64,000 nucleotides of DNA from Miniphocaeibacter massiliensis. Its GTDB lineage: Bacteria; Bacillota; Clostridia; Tissierellales; Peptoniphilaceae. The notes under the pieces are model-generated. The model was not told the origin of the DNA. It made no database searches and worked only from the letters and a program-made list of their open reading frames with translations. The DNA is taken from positions 248,001 to 312,000 of the forward strand of contig NZ_OCTQ01000003.1 of the NCBI RefSeq assembly GCF_900232905.1, read 5' to 3'. A program made the position numbers and the translations under genes. Positions 7,352-14,705 of the stretch are shown in pieces. Numbering within the stretch: the first letter of the stretch is position 1; every line of letters starts with the position of its first letter.

Positions 7352-8911
7352 ATGTTTTGTTTTCAATGTGAACAAACAGCAAAAGGAGAAGGCTGTACAA
7401 AAGTTGGAGTTTGTGGAAAAACAGGAGAAACAGCTGATTTACAAGATGTATTAACAGGAGAATTAATAGCTTTAGCTAAAGTGGTTAAAGTAAACGATAA
7501 TAGAGATGAAGAAACAGACAATGCAGTTATAGATGGACTTTTTGTGGCTATAACAAATGTAAATTTTGATGATGATTCAATAAAAAGATATATACAAAAA
7601 ACCAAATCTATTAAAAATAATCATGGAAACGGTAAATTATTTTCGGCATATAATTTAAATAATATTTGGAACCATAAAAATGAGGATATTAGAAGCTTAA
7701 AATCTTTGTTGTTATTTGGTTTAAGAGGAACTGGTGCATATGCACACCATGCTAAGGCTTTAGGATATGTAAAAGATGAAATTAACGAATTTTTCTATGA
7801 AAGTCTAGTTGCTCTTGAAGAAGAAGATTCAGCAGATAAATTATTGGAACTTGTAATGAAATGTGGAAAAATAAATTTAGATACAATGGAATTACTAGAT
7901 AAGGCAAATACTACAACTTATGGTACACCAGAACCAACAGAAGTTTCATTAAAAGTAGAAAAAGGACCTTTTATAGTAATTACAGGACATGATTTACATG
8001 ATATGAAATTGCTATTAGAGCAAACAAAAGACAAAGGTATAAATATATATACTCATGGTGAAATGCTACCAGGACTTGCATATCCAGAACTTAAAAAATA
8101 TTCTCATTTAAAAGGAAATTTTGGAACAGCTTGGCAAAATCAACAAGAAGAATTTAAAGATTTACCAGCACCAATTTTATTTACAACTAATTGTGTAATG
8201 CCTGTAAAAGACAGCTATAAAGATAGAGTATTTACAACTTCAGTTGTTGATTATCCAAACATGGTTCATATAGGAGAAGATAAAGATTTTACACCAGTAA
8301 TAGAGAAAGCTTTAGAATTAGGTGGATTTGAAGAAGACAAGCAGTTTACAGGAATAAATGGTGGAACAAATGTAATGACAGGGTTTGGACATGGAACAAT
8401 TTTATCTGTAGCTGATAAAGTAGTAGAGGCTGTAAAATCTGGAGAATTAAAACATTTCTTCTTAATAGGAGGATGTGATGGAGCCAGACCAGGAAGAAAT
8501 TACTATACTCATTTAGCAGAAAATACACCAGAAGATTCAATTATATTAACTTTAGCTTGTGGTAAATTTAGAATAAATGATTTAGATTTAGGTACCGTAG
8601 CTGGACTTCCAAGAATACTTGATATGGGGCAATGTAATGATGCTTATGGTGCTATAAAAGTAGCAACTACTCTTGCTGATGCTTTTGGATGTTCAGTTAA
8701 TGATTTGCCACTTTCAATAGTTTTATCTTGGTATGAACAAAAAGCAGTTTGTGTATTACTGACATTATTGTATTTAGGAATAAAGGATATATATTTAGGA
8801 CCTACATTACCAGCGTTTATTTCACCAAATGTATTAGACATTTTAGTAGATAAATTTGGAATATCACCAACAAGTGAATACCAAAAAGATTTAGAAAAAT
8901 TATTGGGATAA
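7352..8911 (+). CDS. hcp: Hybrid cluster protein (hydroxylamine reductase), class I
   Basis: The 519-residue protein starts at ATG 7352 behind AGGGGG. Its N-terminus carries Cys3, Cys6, Cys15 and Cys21, the class I spacing that binds a [4Fe-4S] cluster, as in strict anaerobes. Downstream cysteines and Glu residues for the hybrid Fe-S-O cluster are visible in FTTNCVMPV, IGGCDGARPGR, LACGKF and LSWYEQKAVCVLL. Hcp reduces hydroxylamine in vitro and acts as a nitric oxide reductase in vivo, in the cytoplasm. It is a single gene with its own terminator. The palindrome at 7278-7291 suggests nitrosative-stress control by a Crp/Fnr protein. Confidence 0.97.
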   Translation: MFCFQCEQTAKGEGCTKVGVCGKTGETADLQDVLTGELIALAKVVKVNDNRDEETDNAVIDGLFVAITNVNFDDDSIKRYIQKTKSIKNNHGNGKLFSAYNLNNIWNHKNEDIRSLKSLLLFGLRGTGAYAHHAKALGYVKDEINEFFYESLVALEEEDSADKLLELVMKCGKINLDTMELLDKANTTTYGTPEPTEVSLKVEKGPFIVITGHDLHDMKLLLEQTKDKGINIYTHGEMLPGLAYPELKKYSHLKGNFGTAWQNQQEEFKDLPAPILFTTNCVMPVKDSYKDRVFTTSVVDYPNMVHIGEDKDFTPVIEKALELGGFEEDKQFTGINGGTNVMTGFGHGTILSVADKVVEAVKSGELKHFFLIGGCDGARPGRNYYTHLAENTPEDSIILTLACGKFRINDLDLGTVAGLPRILDMGQCNDAYGAIKVATTLADAFGCSVNDLPLSIVLSWYEQKAVCVLLTLLYLGIKDIYLGPTLPAFISPNVLDILVDKFGISPTSEYQKDLEKLLG

Positions 8912-8924
8912 ATAAAAAATATAT

Positions 8925-8957
8925 AAAAGAAAGGGTTATTTGACCTTTTCTTTTTTT
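8925..8957 (+). terminator. Terminator of hcp
   Basis: AAAAGAAAGG (8925-8934) pairs imperfectly with CCTTTTCTTT (from 8944), followed by a long T run. Confidence 0.75.
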
Positions 8958-9039
8958 GTGTAAAATAAATAGTGATTAAAATGATAAAATATAAGTAAAG
9001 TCATAGAAAGGTATATTTTAAATTTATGGGTAGATGTAA

Positions 9040-9456
9040 ATGGAAGAAATAAAAGAATCAACTAAAAAAATGTTTTTAAATGGAATAATGTGCAGTCAAG
9101 TTATGGTTATACTAGGGCTTAAAGCTAAGGAAATTAAAAATGAAGAGCTAGTAAGAGCGATGTATTCTTTTGGTGGAGGATTTTTTGCGGGAAGGACTTG
9201 TGGAACTTTAGTAGGTGGAGCGGCTTTAATATCTATGTTTTTAGAAGATACAGAAAATGGAAACGAAAAGGCAAAAGAGTTAATTAACGAGTACGTAAAT
9301 TGGTTTGAAAAAGAAGGAAGTAGCATAAATTGCGTTGATATTAGAAAAGAAGATCAAATGGAAATGATAGAAGAATGTAGTGGATTAGTAGAAAAGAATT
9401 TTGAATATATAGTTAAATTATTAAATGATAATGGAGTAGATATTTACAGTGAGTAG
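9040..9456 (+). CDS. C_GCAxxG_C_C family (putative redox) protein
   Basis: This 138-residue protein matches the C_GCAxxG_C_C family layout: an early Cys in NGIMCSQ (18), a glycine-rich FGGGFFAGRTCGTLVGG core (about 45-60), then single cysteines in INCVDIR and EECSGL. Such proteins are small, helical, often found in anaerobes, and proposed to be redox-active, but no reaction is established. There is no signal peptide, so it is probably cytoplasmic. It sits 130 nt after hcp beyond a terminator, so it is probably separately transcribed. The ribosome binding site is weak. Confidence 0.8.
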   Translation: MEEIKESTKKMFLNGIMCSQVMVILGLKAKEIKNEELVRAMYSFGGGFFAGRTCGTLVGGAALISMFLEDTENGNEKAKELINEYVNWFEKEGSSINCVDIRKEDQMEMIEECSGLVEKNFEYIVKLLNDNGVDIYSE

Positions 9457-9469
9457 ATAAATTAATAAG

Positions 9470-9509
9470 AAGGTAATTATTTGTTAATATCAGACGATTA
9501 CCTTTTTTT
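9470..9509 (+). terminator. Terminator of the C_GCAxxG_C_C gene
   Basis: AAGGTAAT (9470-9477) pairs with ATTACCTT (9497-9504) followed by T residues. Confidence 0.7.
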
Positions 9510-9586
9510 ATGTTATACAGACTAACATTAAATGTTTTTTTAGTATGTAATATGTAATTATCATCATATTATGGAATTATAAAAAA

Positions 9587-9615
9587 TTGATTAAGTTAAA
9601 TTAATTTGATATACT
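9587..9615 (+). promoter_or_regulatory. Promoter of the ABC-F leader
   Basis: TTGATT (9587-9592) and TATACT (9610-9615) have exactly 17 bp between them. It lies 31 nt before a short ORF and 283 nt before the ABC-F gene, leaving a long leader. Confidence 0.7.
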
Positions 9616-9645
9616 TGGTACATTATTAGAAGAAAGGTTTTAAAT

Positions 9646-9756
9646 ATGAATGCTTTAGTAAGTTTAGAAACTAACAACTTATATAAATTGGTTAGAATGA
9701 CAGGATGTACAAAAATGAACCAAGGGATAGGTGTGTTTAAAATTAAATTTAGCTAA
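9646..9756 (+). CDS. 36-codon upstream ORF, candidate leader peptide of the ABC-F gene
   Basis: ATG 9646 follows AAAGG (9633-9637) at 8 nt and encodes 36 residues beginning MNALVSLETNNLYKLVR and ending VFKIKFS. No family is recognised. It sits between a good promoter and a terminator hairpin (9803-9834) that precedes the ABC-F ATPase. That is the layout of ribosome-mediated attenuation known for several antibiotic-resistance ABC-F genes, where a stalled ribosome on a leader ORF prevents terminator formation. It is longer than most such leaders and contains one Cys. It could instead be an independent small protein. Confidence 0.6.
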   Translation: MNALVSLETNNLYKLVRMTGCTKMNQGIGVFKIKFS

Positions 9757-9802
9757 CTAAAGTAAGTGATTATTTTGCAAACAATTTATTATATAAATTA
9801 GT

Positions 9803-9834
9803 AAACTTAGGTGATTACTTGCCTAGGTTTTTTT
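9803..9834 (+). terminator. Leader terminator/attenuator before ABC-F
   Basis: AAACTTAGG (9803-9811) pairs with CCTAGGTTT (9822-9830, one G-U), followed by seven T residues. It lies between the uORF and the ABC-F start with no other promoter obvious, so ABC-F expression probably needs readthrough. A partial direct repeat of the stem, TAAGTGATTA, lies at 9763-9772 and could take part in an alternative fold. Confidence 0.7.
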
Positions 9835-9897
9835 ATTGTTAAAAATTGTATTTGATTAATTTAACTTAGCAGTACATCTTAAAATAAGGAGAAAAAA

Positions 9898-11781
9898 GTG
9901 CTAGAAATATCATTAAATAATATAGAAAAAAATTATGGAATAAAAAATATATTAAAAAATTTAAATTTACAAATAAATAGAGGAGAGAAAATAGGTGTAG
10001 TAGGAAAAAATGGGTCTGGAAAAACTACATTATTTAAAATAATAGAAGGAACAGAATATGTTGATAAAGGAACTGTATTTATAAGTAAAAATAGCAATAT
10101 AGGTTATTTAGAACAAATACCAAATTATCCTTCTGAAAAGACAACAATAGATATATTAAACTTAGCTTTTAAAAGAGAAAATATAATGCTAAGAGAGCTA
10201 AATATACTAGAAAAGGAAATAAGTGATTTAAAGGGAGTAAAATTAGAGAAAGCTTTAGAAAAATATGGAGAGCTTCAAGAAAAATATGAATTGATAGGTG
10301 GATATGAAATCCAAGAAAAATTTAGTAAAGTTACAGTTGGGCTAGGTATAAGCGAAAAAATGCTTAGCTCAAAATTTAATACTTTAAGTGGTGGAGAAAA
10401 AACTACAGTATTATTAGGGAAAATTCTTTTGGAAAGTCCAGATATTTTACTTTTAGATGAACCAACAAATCATTTAGATATGGAATCTATAGATTGGTTG
10501 GAGAAATTTATTAGAGATTACAAAGGAACTGTAATTTCAATATCTCATGATAGATATTTTTTAGATAAGGTTGCGACAAAAATAATAGAAGTATCTAATG
10601 GAAAGGCTAAAGAATTTCTTGGAAATTATTCTTATTATCTAAAAGAAAAAGAAAGGTTATTTGAAGAAGAATTAAGAAAATTTAAAGAACAAGAAAAAGA
10701 AATAAAGTCTATGGAAGAAGCTATAAAAAGGTTAAAAGACTGGGCTAATAGAGGAGATAACGAAAAATTTTTCAAAAGAGCTTTTAATATGGAAAAAAGA
10801 TTAGAAAAAATAGAAAAGCTTGAGAAACCAACTACGGAAAGTAACATTAGCCTTAAATTTAATGTTAAAGATAGGGCAGGAAAAGAAGTTATAGATATTA
10901 AATCACTATCAAAAAAATTTGGAGAAAAAATATTATTTGAAAATATAGATTTAAATATAAAGTTTGGAGAAAAAGTTTGTATTATAGGAGGTAATGGAAC
11001 TGGTAAAACTACAATATTAAAGCTAATTTTAGAAGAGTTAAATCCAGATGAGGGAAATATAAAAATAGGATCAAACGTAAAAATAGGATACTTAGAACAA
11101 AATGTTTTATTTAAAGATGAAAATAAAAGTATATTAGATACTTTTAGATATGATCATATAAGGTCAGAACAAGAGGCAAGAAGTATATTAGCTAAATTTT
11201 TATTTTATGGAGAAGATGTTTTTAAGAAAGTAAAAGACCTTTCAGGTGGAGAAAGAGCGAGGCTTAGACTATGTCAGTTAATGTATAAGAATGTAAATGT
11301 TTTAATTTTAGATGAACCAACAAATCATTTAGACATTATGAGCAGAGAGATGTTGGAAGATACACTATTAGAATTTAAAGGAACTCTTCTATTTGTATCT
11401 CATGATAGATACTTTATAAATAAACTTGCAAATACAATATACGAACTTTCAAAAATAGGACTTGAAAAATATATAGGGAACTATGATTATTATATAGGGA
11501 AAAAGTTAGAAAAAAATATAGAATTAGAAAATATAAAAGAAAAAAGTAAGTCTATAAAAATAGAAAAAGATAATAAATCAAAGAAAAAAGTAAATCCTAT
11601 AAAATTGAAATTGCTTGAAGAAGAAATCAATGTTTTAGAAGAAAGAATTTCAATAATGGATAAAGAATTAGAAAAATATTCGTCAGATTTTGAAAAACTT
11701 AATAAAATTTTAGAGGAAAAAGAAAAATTAGAGAAGCGTTACGAAGAAATAATAGAAGAATGGTTAAATACAAATCAATAA
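9898..11781 (+). CDS. ABC-F family ATPase (ribosome-associated)
   Basis: The 627-residue soluble protein starts with GTG at 9898 behind AAGGAG. It has two ABC domains: Walker A GKNGSGKTT, signature LSGGEKT and Walker B LLLDEPTNHLD in the first; GGNGTGKTT, LSGGERAR and LILDEPTNHLD in the second. Between them is the charged linker (about 235-310) that reaches the ribosomal peptidyl-transferase centre in this family, and a coiled-coil C-terminal extension follows (about 545-627). No membrane segments, so it is not a transporter. ABC-F proteins relieve stalled or antibiotic-bound ribosomes. The leader uORF and attenuator point to translation-coupled induction. The exact subfamily is not determined. 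Confidence 0.92.
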   Translation: MLEISLNNIEKNYGIKNILKNLNLQINRGEKIGVVGKNGSGKTTLFKIIEGTEYVDKGTVFISKNSNIGYLEQIPNYPSEKTTIDILNLAFKRENIMLRELNILEKEISDLKGVKLEKALEKYGELQEKYELIGGYEIQEKFSKVTVGLGISEKMLSSKFNTLSGGEKTTVLLGKILLESPDILLLDEPTNHLDMESIDWLEKFIRDYKGTVISISHDRYFLDKVATKIIEVSNGKAKEFLGNYSYYLKEKERLFEEELRKFKEQEKEIKSMEEAIKRLKDWANRGDNEKFFKRAFNMEKRLEKIEKLEKPTTESNISLKFNVKDRAGKEVIDIKSLSKKFGEKILFENIDLNIKFGEKVCIIGGNGTGKTTILKLILEELNPDEGNIKIGSNVKIGYLEQNVLFKDENKSILDTFRYDHIRSEQEARSILAKFLFYGEDVFKKVKDLSGGERARLRLCQLMYKNVNVLILDEPTNHLDIMSREMLEDTLLEFKGTLLFVSHDRYFINKLANTIYELSKIGLEKYIGNYDYYIGKKLEKNIELENIKEKSKSIKIEKDNKSKKKVNPIKLKLLEEEINVLEERISIMDKELEKYSSDFEKLNKILEEKEKLEKRYEEIIEEWLNTNQ

Positions 11782-11985
11782 TAAATTTAACATTTACTAA
11801 GATAGTTTTATTACTTGAAATAGGGTAGTAATAAATTAAAGGAACTTTAAATATAATTTAGAACATATTAAAAAAGTTTAAGATACATTAATAATATTTT
11901 TAGTAAGTTGGAGTATAATAATATTAATTTAACATCTGTAAATTTTAAAATACAGTTATAAATATAAGAGAGGATAAAAGATTAA

Positions 11986-12501
11986 ATGATAGAAGAAGAG
12001 GTTTTGTATGTAAATGAATATGAAAATAATGAAGAAGATATAGAAAAATTCATAGGTTGTATAACACTAAAGCAGAGGTTATTATCTTTAGGTATGGGGA
12101 TACTTGCATTTGGTCTAGCAATATCAAAAATAATAGAAGATGACAAAGTATTTGCAACGGTTCTTCTTGTCATTGGTGTAATTGGGAGTTATATATTTTT
12201 TACGTTAAAGAATACAACATTAAAAGATGCATTGAAATCTATAAATTTAAATAAACATATGATACTAGAGTTTTATAAGGAACATTTTATTATAAAAGAT
12301 GGTGAACGAGAATCTATCATTAAGTATAAAGATTTAGAACAAGTAGTTGAAAAAGAAGATTATTTTTATTTAATGGTAGATAAAAATAGGGGGATAATTA
12401 TAAAAAAAGATTCTTTTAAAGATGATGATGAAAATGAATTTAGTAAATTTATAAATACAAAAGTTAAGTTTAATAAAAAACGTACTTCTGTGGGTGGATG
12501 A
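11986..12501 (+). CDS. YcxB-like membrane protein
   Basis: This 171-residue protein has an acidic N-terminus, two transmembrane helices (about 32-46 and 51-66) and a soluble C-terminal domain. That domain contains YKDLEQVVEKEDYFYLMVDK followed by GIIIKKDSF, the hallmark of YcxB-like proteins. The family has no known function. AGAGAGG upstream gives a modest ribosome binding site. It is monocistronic and convergent with the autolysin gene, sharing its terminator. Confidence 0.75.
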   Translation: MIEEEVLYVNEYENNEEDIEKFIGCITLKQRLLSLGMGILAFGLAISKIIEDDKVFATVLLVIGVIGSYIFFTLKNTTLKDALKSINLNKHMILEFYKEHFIIKDGERESIIKYKDLEQVVEKEDYFYLMVDKNRGIIIKKDSFKDDDENEFSKFINTKVKFNKKRTSVGG

Positions 12502-12529
12502 GGTGTTTAGATAAACAGTTGTTTAGACA

Positions 12530-12563
12530 AAAAAAGATATTGCAATATTGCAATATCTTTTTT
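12530..12563. terminator. Bidirectional terminator
   Basis: AAAAAAGATATTGCAA (12530-12545) pairs with TTGCAATATCTTTTTT (12548-12563). The stop codon of the minus-strand autolysin lies at its edge. Confidence 0.88.
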
Positions 12564-14205
12564 ATTTAAAATAATTTTTAATATCATTTTCTAATTTATT
12601 AGAAATAGCAGCATCCCCACCTAAGATATAAGCATTTATAGGATTTTTTTCTAAAATATAACTTTTTTGTTTATTTATATTACTACCATTTACTAGTAGT
12701 ATAGGTGAAGATAATTTATTTGCAAGTACTGTACCAGCTAAAGCATCTGGATAATTGAGTCCAGATGCAAATACAACTGAAGAAATACTAGAGTAATAAT
12801 CTTTAGCGATTCTTAAAGATGTACCATATCTATCAGCACCATATTTTTCTTGAACTTTTACGCCGTAATTTCTTATTTTGTTTTTTATATTTGAACTTAC
12901 AGCAGCATCTCCGCCAATAACTATTACATTAGATGCCTTTTTTAATAAACTTTCAACTGAAGGATCTAATGATGTGCCATTAGTTAATAATAATGGATAT
13001 CCTTTTTGTTGAGCAGCAGGAGCAGCACTAAGGGCGTCAGCAAAATCATTACCGTTAGCTAATATTATAGTTGACTTATTCTTCATATGAGAAGCCAAAA
13101 TAGCAGATGTTTGGTATCTGTTAGTGCCTGAAATAGTAGTTAATTTCACTCCTTTTGAAGCGAATCTATTTTTCGTATAGGAAGTTACAGAATTTCCACC
13201 AACTAAGTAAGCTTCTTTAATTTTGTTATTACTAATAGCAGTATCTAATTCAACTGTAATAGAATTAGGCTTATTTATATATAATGTTGCATTTTTTTCA
13301 ACAGCTAAAGTTGCAGCTATTAATGTATCAGGAAAACTAGTTCCAGACGAAATAACAGCAGTAGTTGAGCTATTTCCTATAATACTATTTATTTTTTTTG
13401 CAGTACCATATCTGTCAGCACCAAAATATCTAGTAACTGTTTTTTTTACGTTAGGATCTGTTGGAGTTACACCAGAAGGATATGAATAAAGTTCTTTCAT
13501 CATTTTAACTATATCATGCCCATAAGTTTCACTAGGAGCCCAGTTTTTACCTAAGGATTCAACAGTTGTAACTTTTTTATCCATAAGGTATGGAAAATGT
13601 CGTGGATCAGTTGTAGTTCCGTTTTTTTTATAATCTAAAAGAGCTTTAGCACCATAGCTATTATTAGTAGCTATATAGTGTTCATATACGTCTTGTGAAA
13701 ACTTAGGATACCCAGTATGCCCAGCGTATAAAGCTAAATGGTCAACTTGAGCTGTAATACCATCTTTCCAAGATTTGAATCTTTTATGTGCCTCGCCATC
13801 ATAGTCACCACCGCCAGCACTGTTCTTCATACCACAAGGATTGTAGTAAGAAGCATCTAAAACACCACCAAATTTCATATAGCCTGTTTCTTTAGCGGAT
13901 TGTGTGTAAACAACTGCTGGATCTATACCTCTTTCTACAGAAATATCGTAAAAAGTTTGAGCTAGGTTAATAAAAGTTTGATTTGCATTTTTACCTTTAG
14001 CCCATAATTTCATTTGAGCAACAGTTGTAGAGGGTTTTCCTACTATAGGTGTTTGACTTGTACTAGAAGCTGCAGATAAAGAATTAACTATAACTTCTTT
14101 ATTTAAACTATTCTTAATTTCTTTTGCAAAAACAGTATTTGTAGAAGAAATTAAAAAAGAAAATAAAATTAGAATGCTAATTTTAGAAATATATTTTTTG
14201 TTCAT
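12562..14205 (-). CDS. Secreted glucosaminidase-type autolysin with three CWB2 repeats
   Basis: The 547-residue protein has a Sec signal peptide (1-27). A glucosaminidase/lysozyme-like domain follows (about 65-245) with TQSAKETGYMKFGG, whose Glu is the likely catalytic acid, and YNPCGMKNS. Three type 2 cell-wall-binding (CWB2) repeats complete it, starting YFGADRYGT (about 262), ISGTNRYQT (about 356) and KYGADRYGT (about 452); the core triad is repeated as in clostridial S-layer-associated proteins. CWB2 domains bind anionic wall polysaccharide. The enzyme probably cleaves peptidoglycan glycan strands during growth. The upstream region is shared with the divergent arsR-type promoter. Confidence 0.92.
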   Translation of the reverse strand: MNKKYISKISILILFSFLISSTNTVFAKEIKNSLNKEVIVNSLSAASSTSQTPIVGKPSTTVAQMKLWAKGKNANQTFINLAQTFYDISVERGIDPAVVYTQSAKETGYMKFGGVLDASYYNPCGMKNSAGGGDYDGEAHKRFKSWKDGITAQVDHLALYAGHTGYPKFSQDVYEHYIATNNSYGAKALLDYKKNGTTTDPRHFPYLMDKKVTTVESLGKNWAPSETYGHDIVKMMKELYSYPSGVTPTDPNVKKTVTRYFGADRYGTAKKINSIIGNSSTTAVISSGTSFPDTLIAATLAVEKNATLYINKPNSITVELDTAISNNKIKEAYLVGGNSVTSYTKNRFASKGVKLTTISGTNRYQTSAILASHMKNKSTIILANGNDFADALSAAPAAQQKGYPLLLTNGTSLDPSVESLLKKASNVIVIGGDAAVSSNIKNKIRNYGVKVQEKYGADRYGTSLRIAKDYYSSISSVVFASGLNYPDALAGTVLANKLSSPILLVNGSNINKQKSYILEKNPINAYILGGDAAISNKLENDIKNYFK

Positions 14206-14272
14206 AAAATCCTCCCCTTGGTAAAACTATATTATAAAATAAGAAGATATGCAAAAAAATATTTCAAATATA

Positions 14273-14328
14273 TTGACAAAAAAACAAAAGTATTATAATA
14301 TTAAATTATCAAATGAACACTTATTCAT
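14273..14328 (+). promoter_or_regulatory. Promoter and ArsR/SmtB-type operator
   Basis: TTGACA (14273-14278) and TATAAT (14294-14299) are 15 bp apart. Just downstream is ATGAA-CACTTA-TTCAT (14313-14328), the imperfect palindrome form bound by SmtB/CzrA/CadC repressors. It precedes the regulator start by 20 nt, which suggests autorepression relieved by metal. Confidence 0.7.
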
Positions 14329-14347
14329 ATAAGCAAAGGAGGATAAT

Positions 14348-14698
14348 ATGGTTGAGGAAAAAGAACTAGAGGATTACATAGATAAAGAGCCGTCATTGAA
14401 GGTAACCGATAATTTGCCTATGGATGAAGATATTTACGATTTAGCAGATTTTTATAAATTGTTTTCAGATTCTACAAGATTGAAAATATTAATAGCGTTA
14501 GGTGTAAATGAATTATGTGTTACCGACTTAGCGAAGGTTTTAAAAATGGGACAATCTGCAATTTCACATCAATTAAGAATATTAAAGCAAGGTAGATTGG
14601 TTAGAAACAGAAGAGAAGGAAAAGTAATATATTATCAATTAGATGATGATCACATTAAAGAAATAATAAGTAGTGGTTTAGAACATATAGAAGAGTAG
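14348..14698 (+). CDS. ArsR/SmtB family metal-sensing repressor (zinc type)
   Basis: The 116-residue protein has ATG at 14348 behind AAAGGAGG. It has a winged helix with recognition helix MGQSAISHQLRILKQG (about 67-82). The last helix carries Asp100, His102, His113 and Glu116 with spacings 2, 11 and 3, which is exactly the alpha-5 zinc site of SmtB. The alpha-3 CxCxxC motif of CadC/ArsR is absent (ELCVTDL has one Cys). I therefore infer zinc or cobalt sensing rather than cadmium or arsenite. It is the first gene of an operon with a P1B ATPase 7 nt downstream. Confidence 0.92.
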   Translation: MVEEKELEDYIDKEPSLKVTDNLPMDEDIYDLADFYKLFSDSTRLKILIALGVNELCVTDLAKVLKMGQSAISHQLRILKQGRLVRNRREGKVIYYQLDDDHIKEIISSGLEHIEE

Positions 14699-14705
14699 GT
14701 GGAGC

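Noticed and set aside
11805-11840. Hairpin after the ABC-F gene as its terminator
   Set aside because: TTTATTACT/AGTAATAAA can pair, but no T run follows and the loop is large; not convincing.
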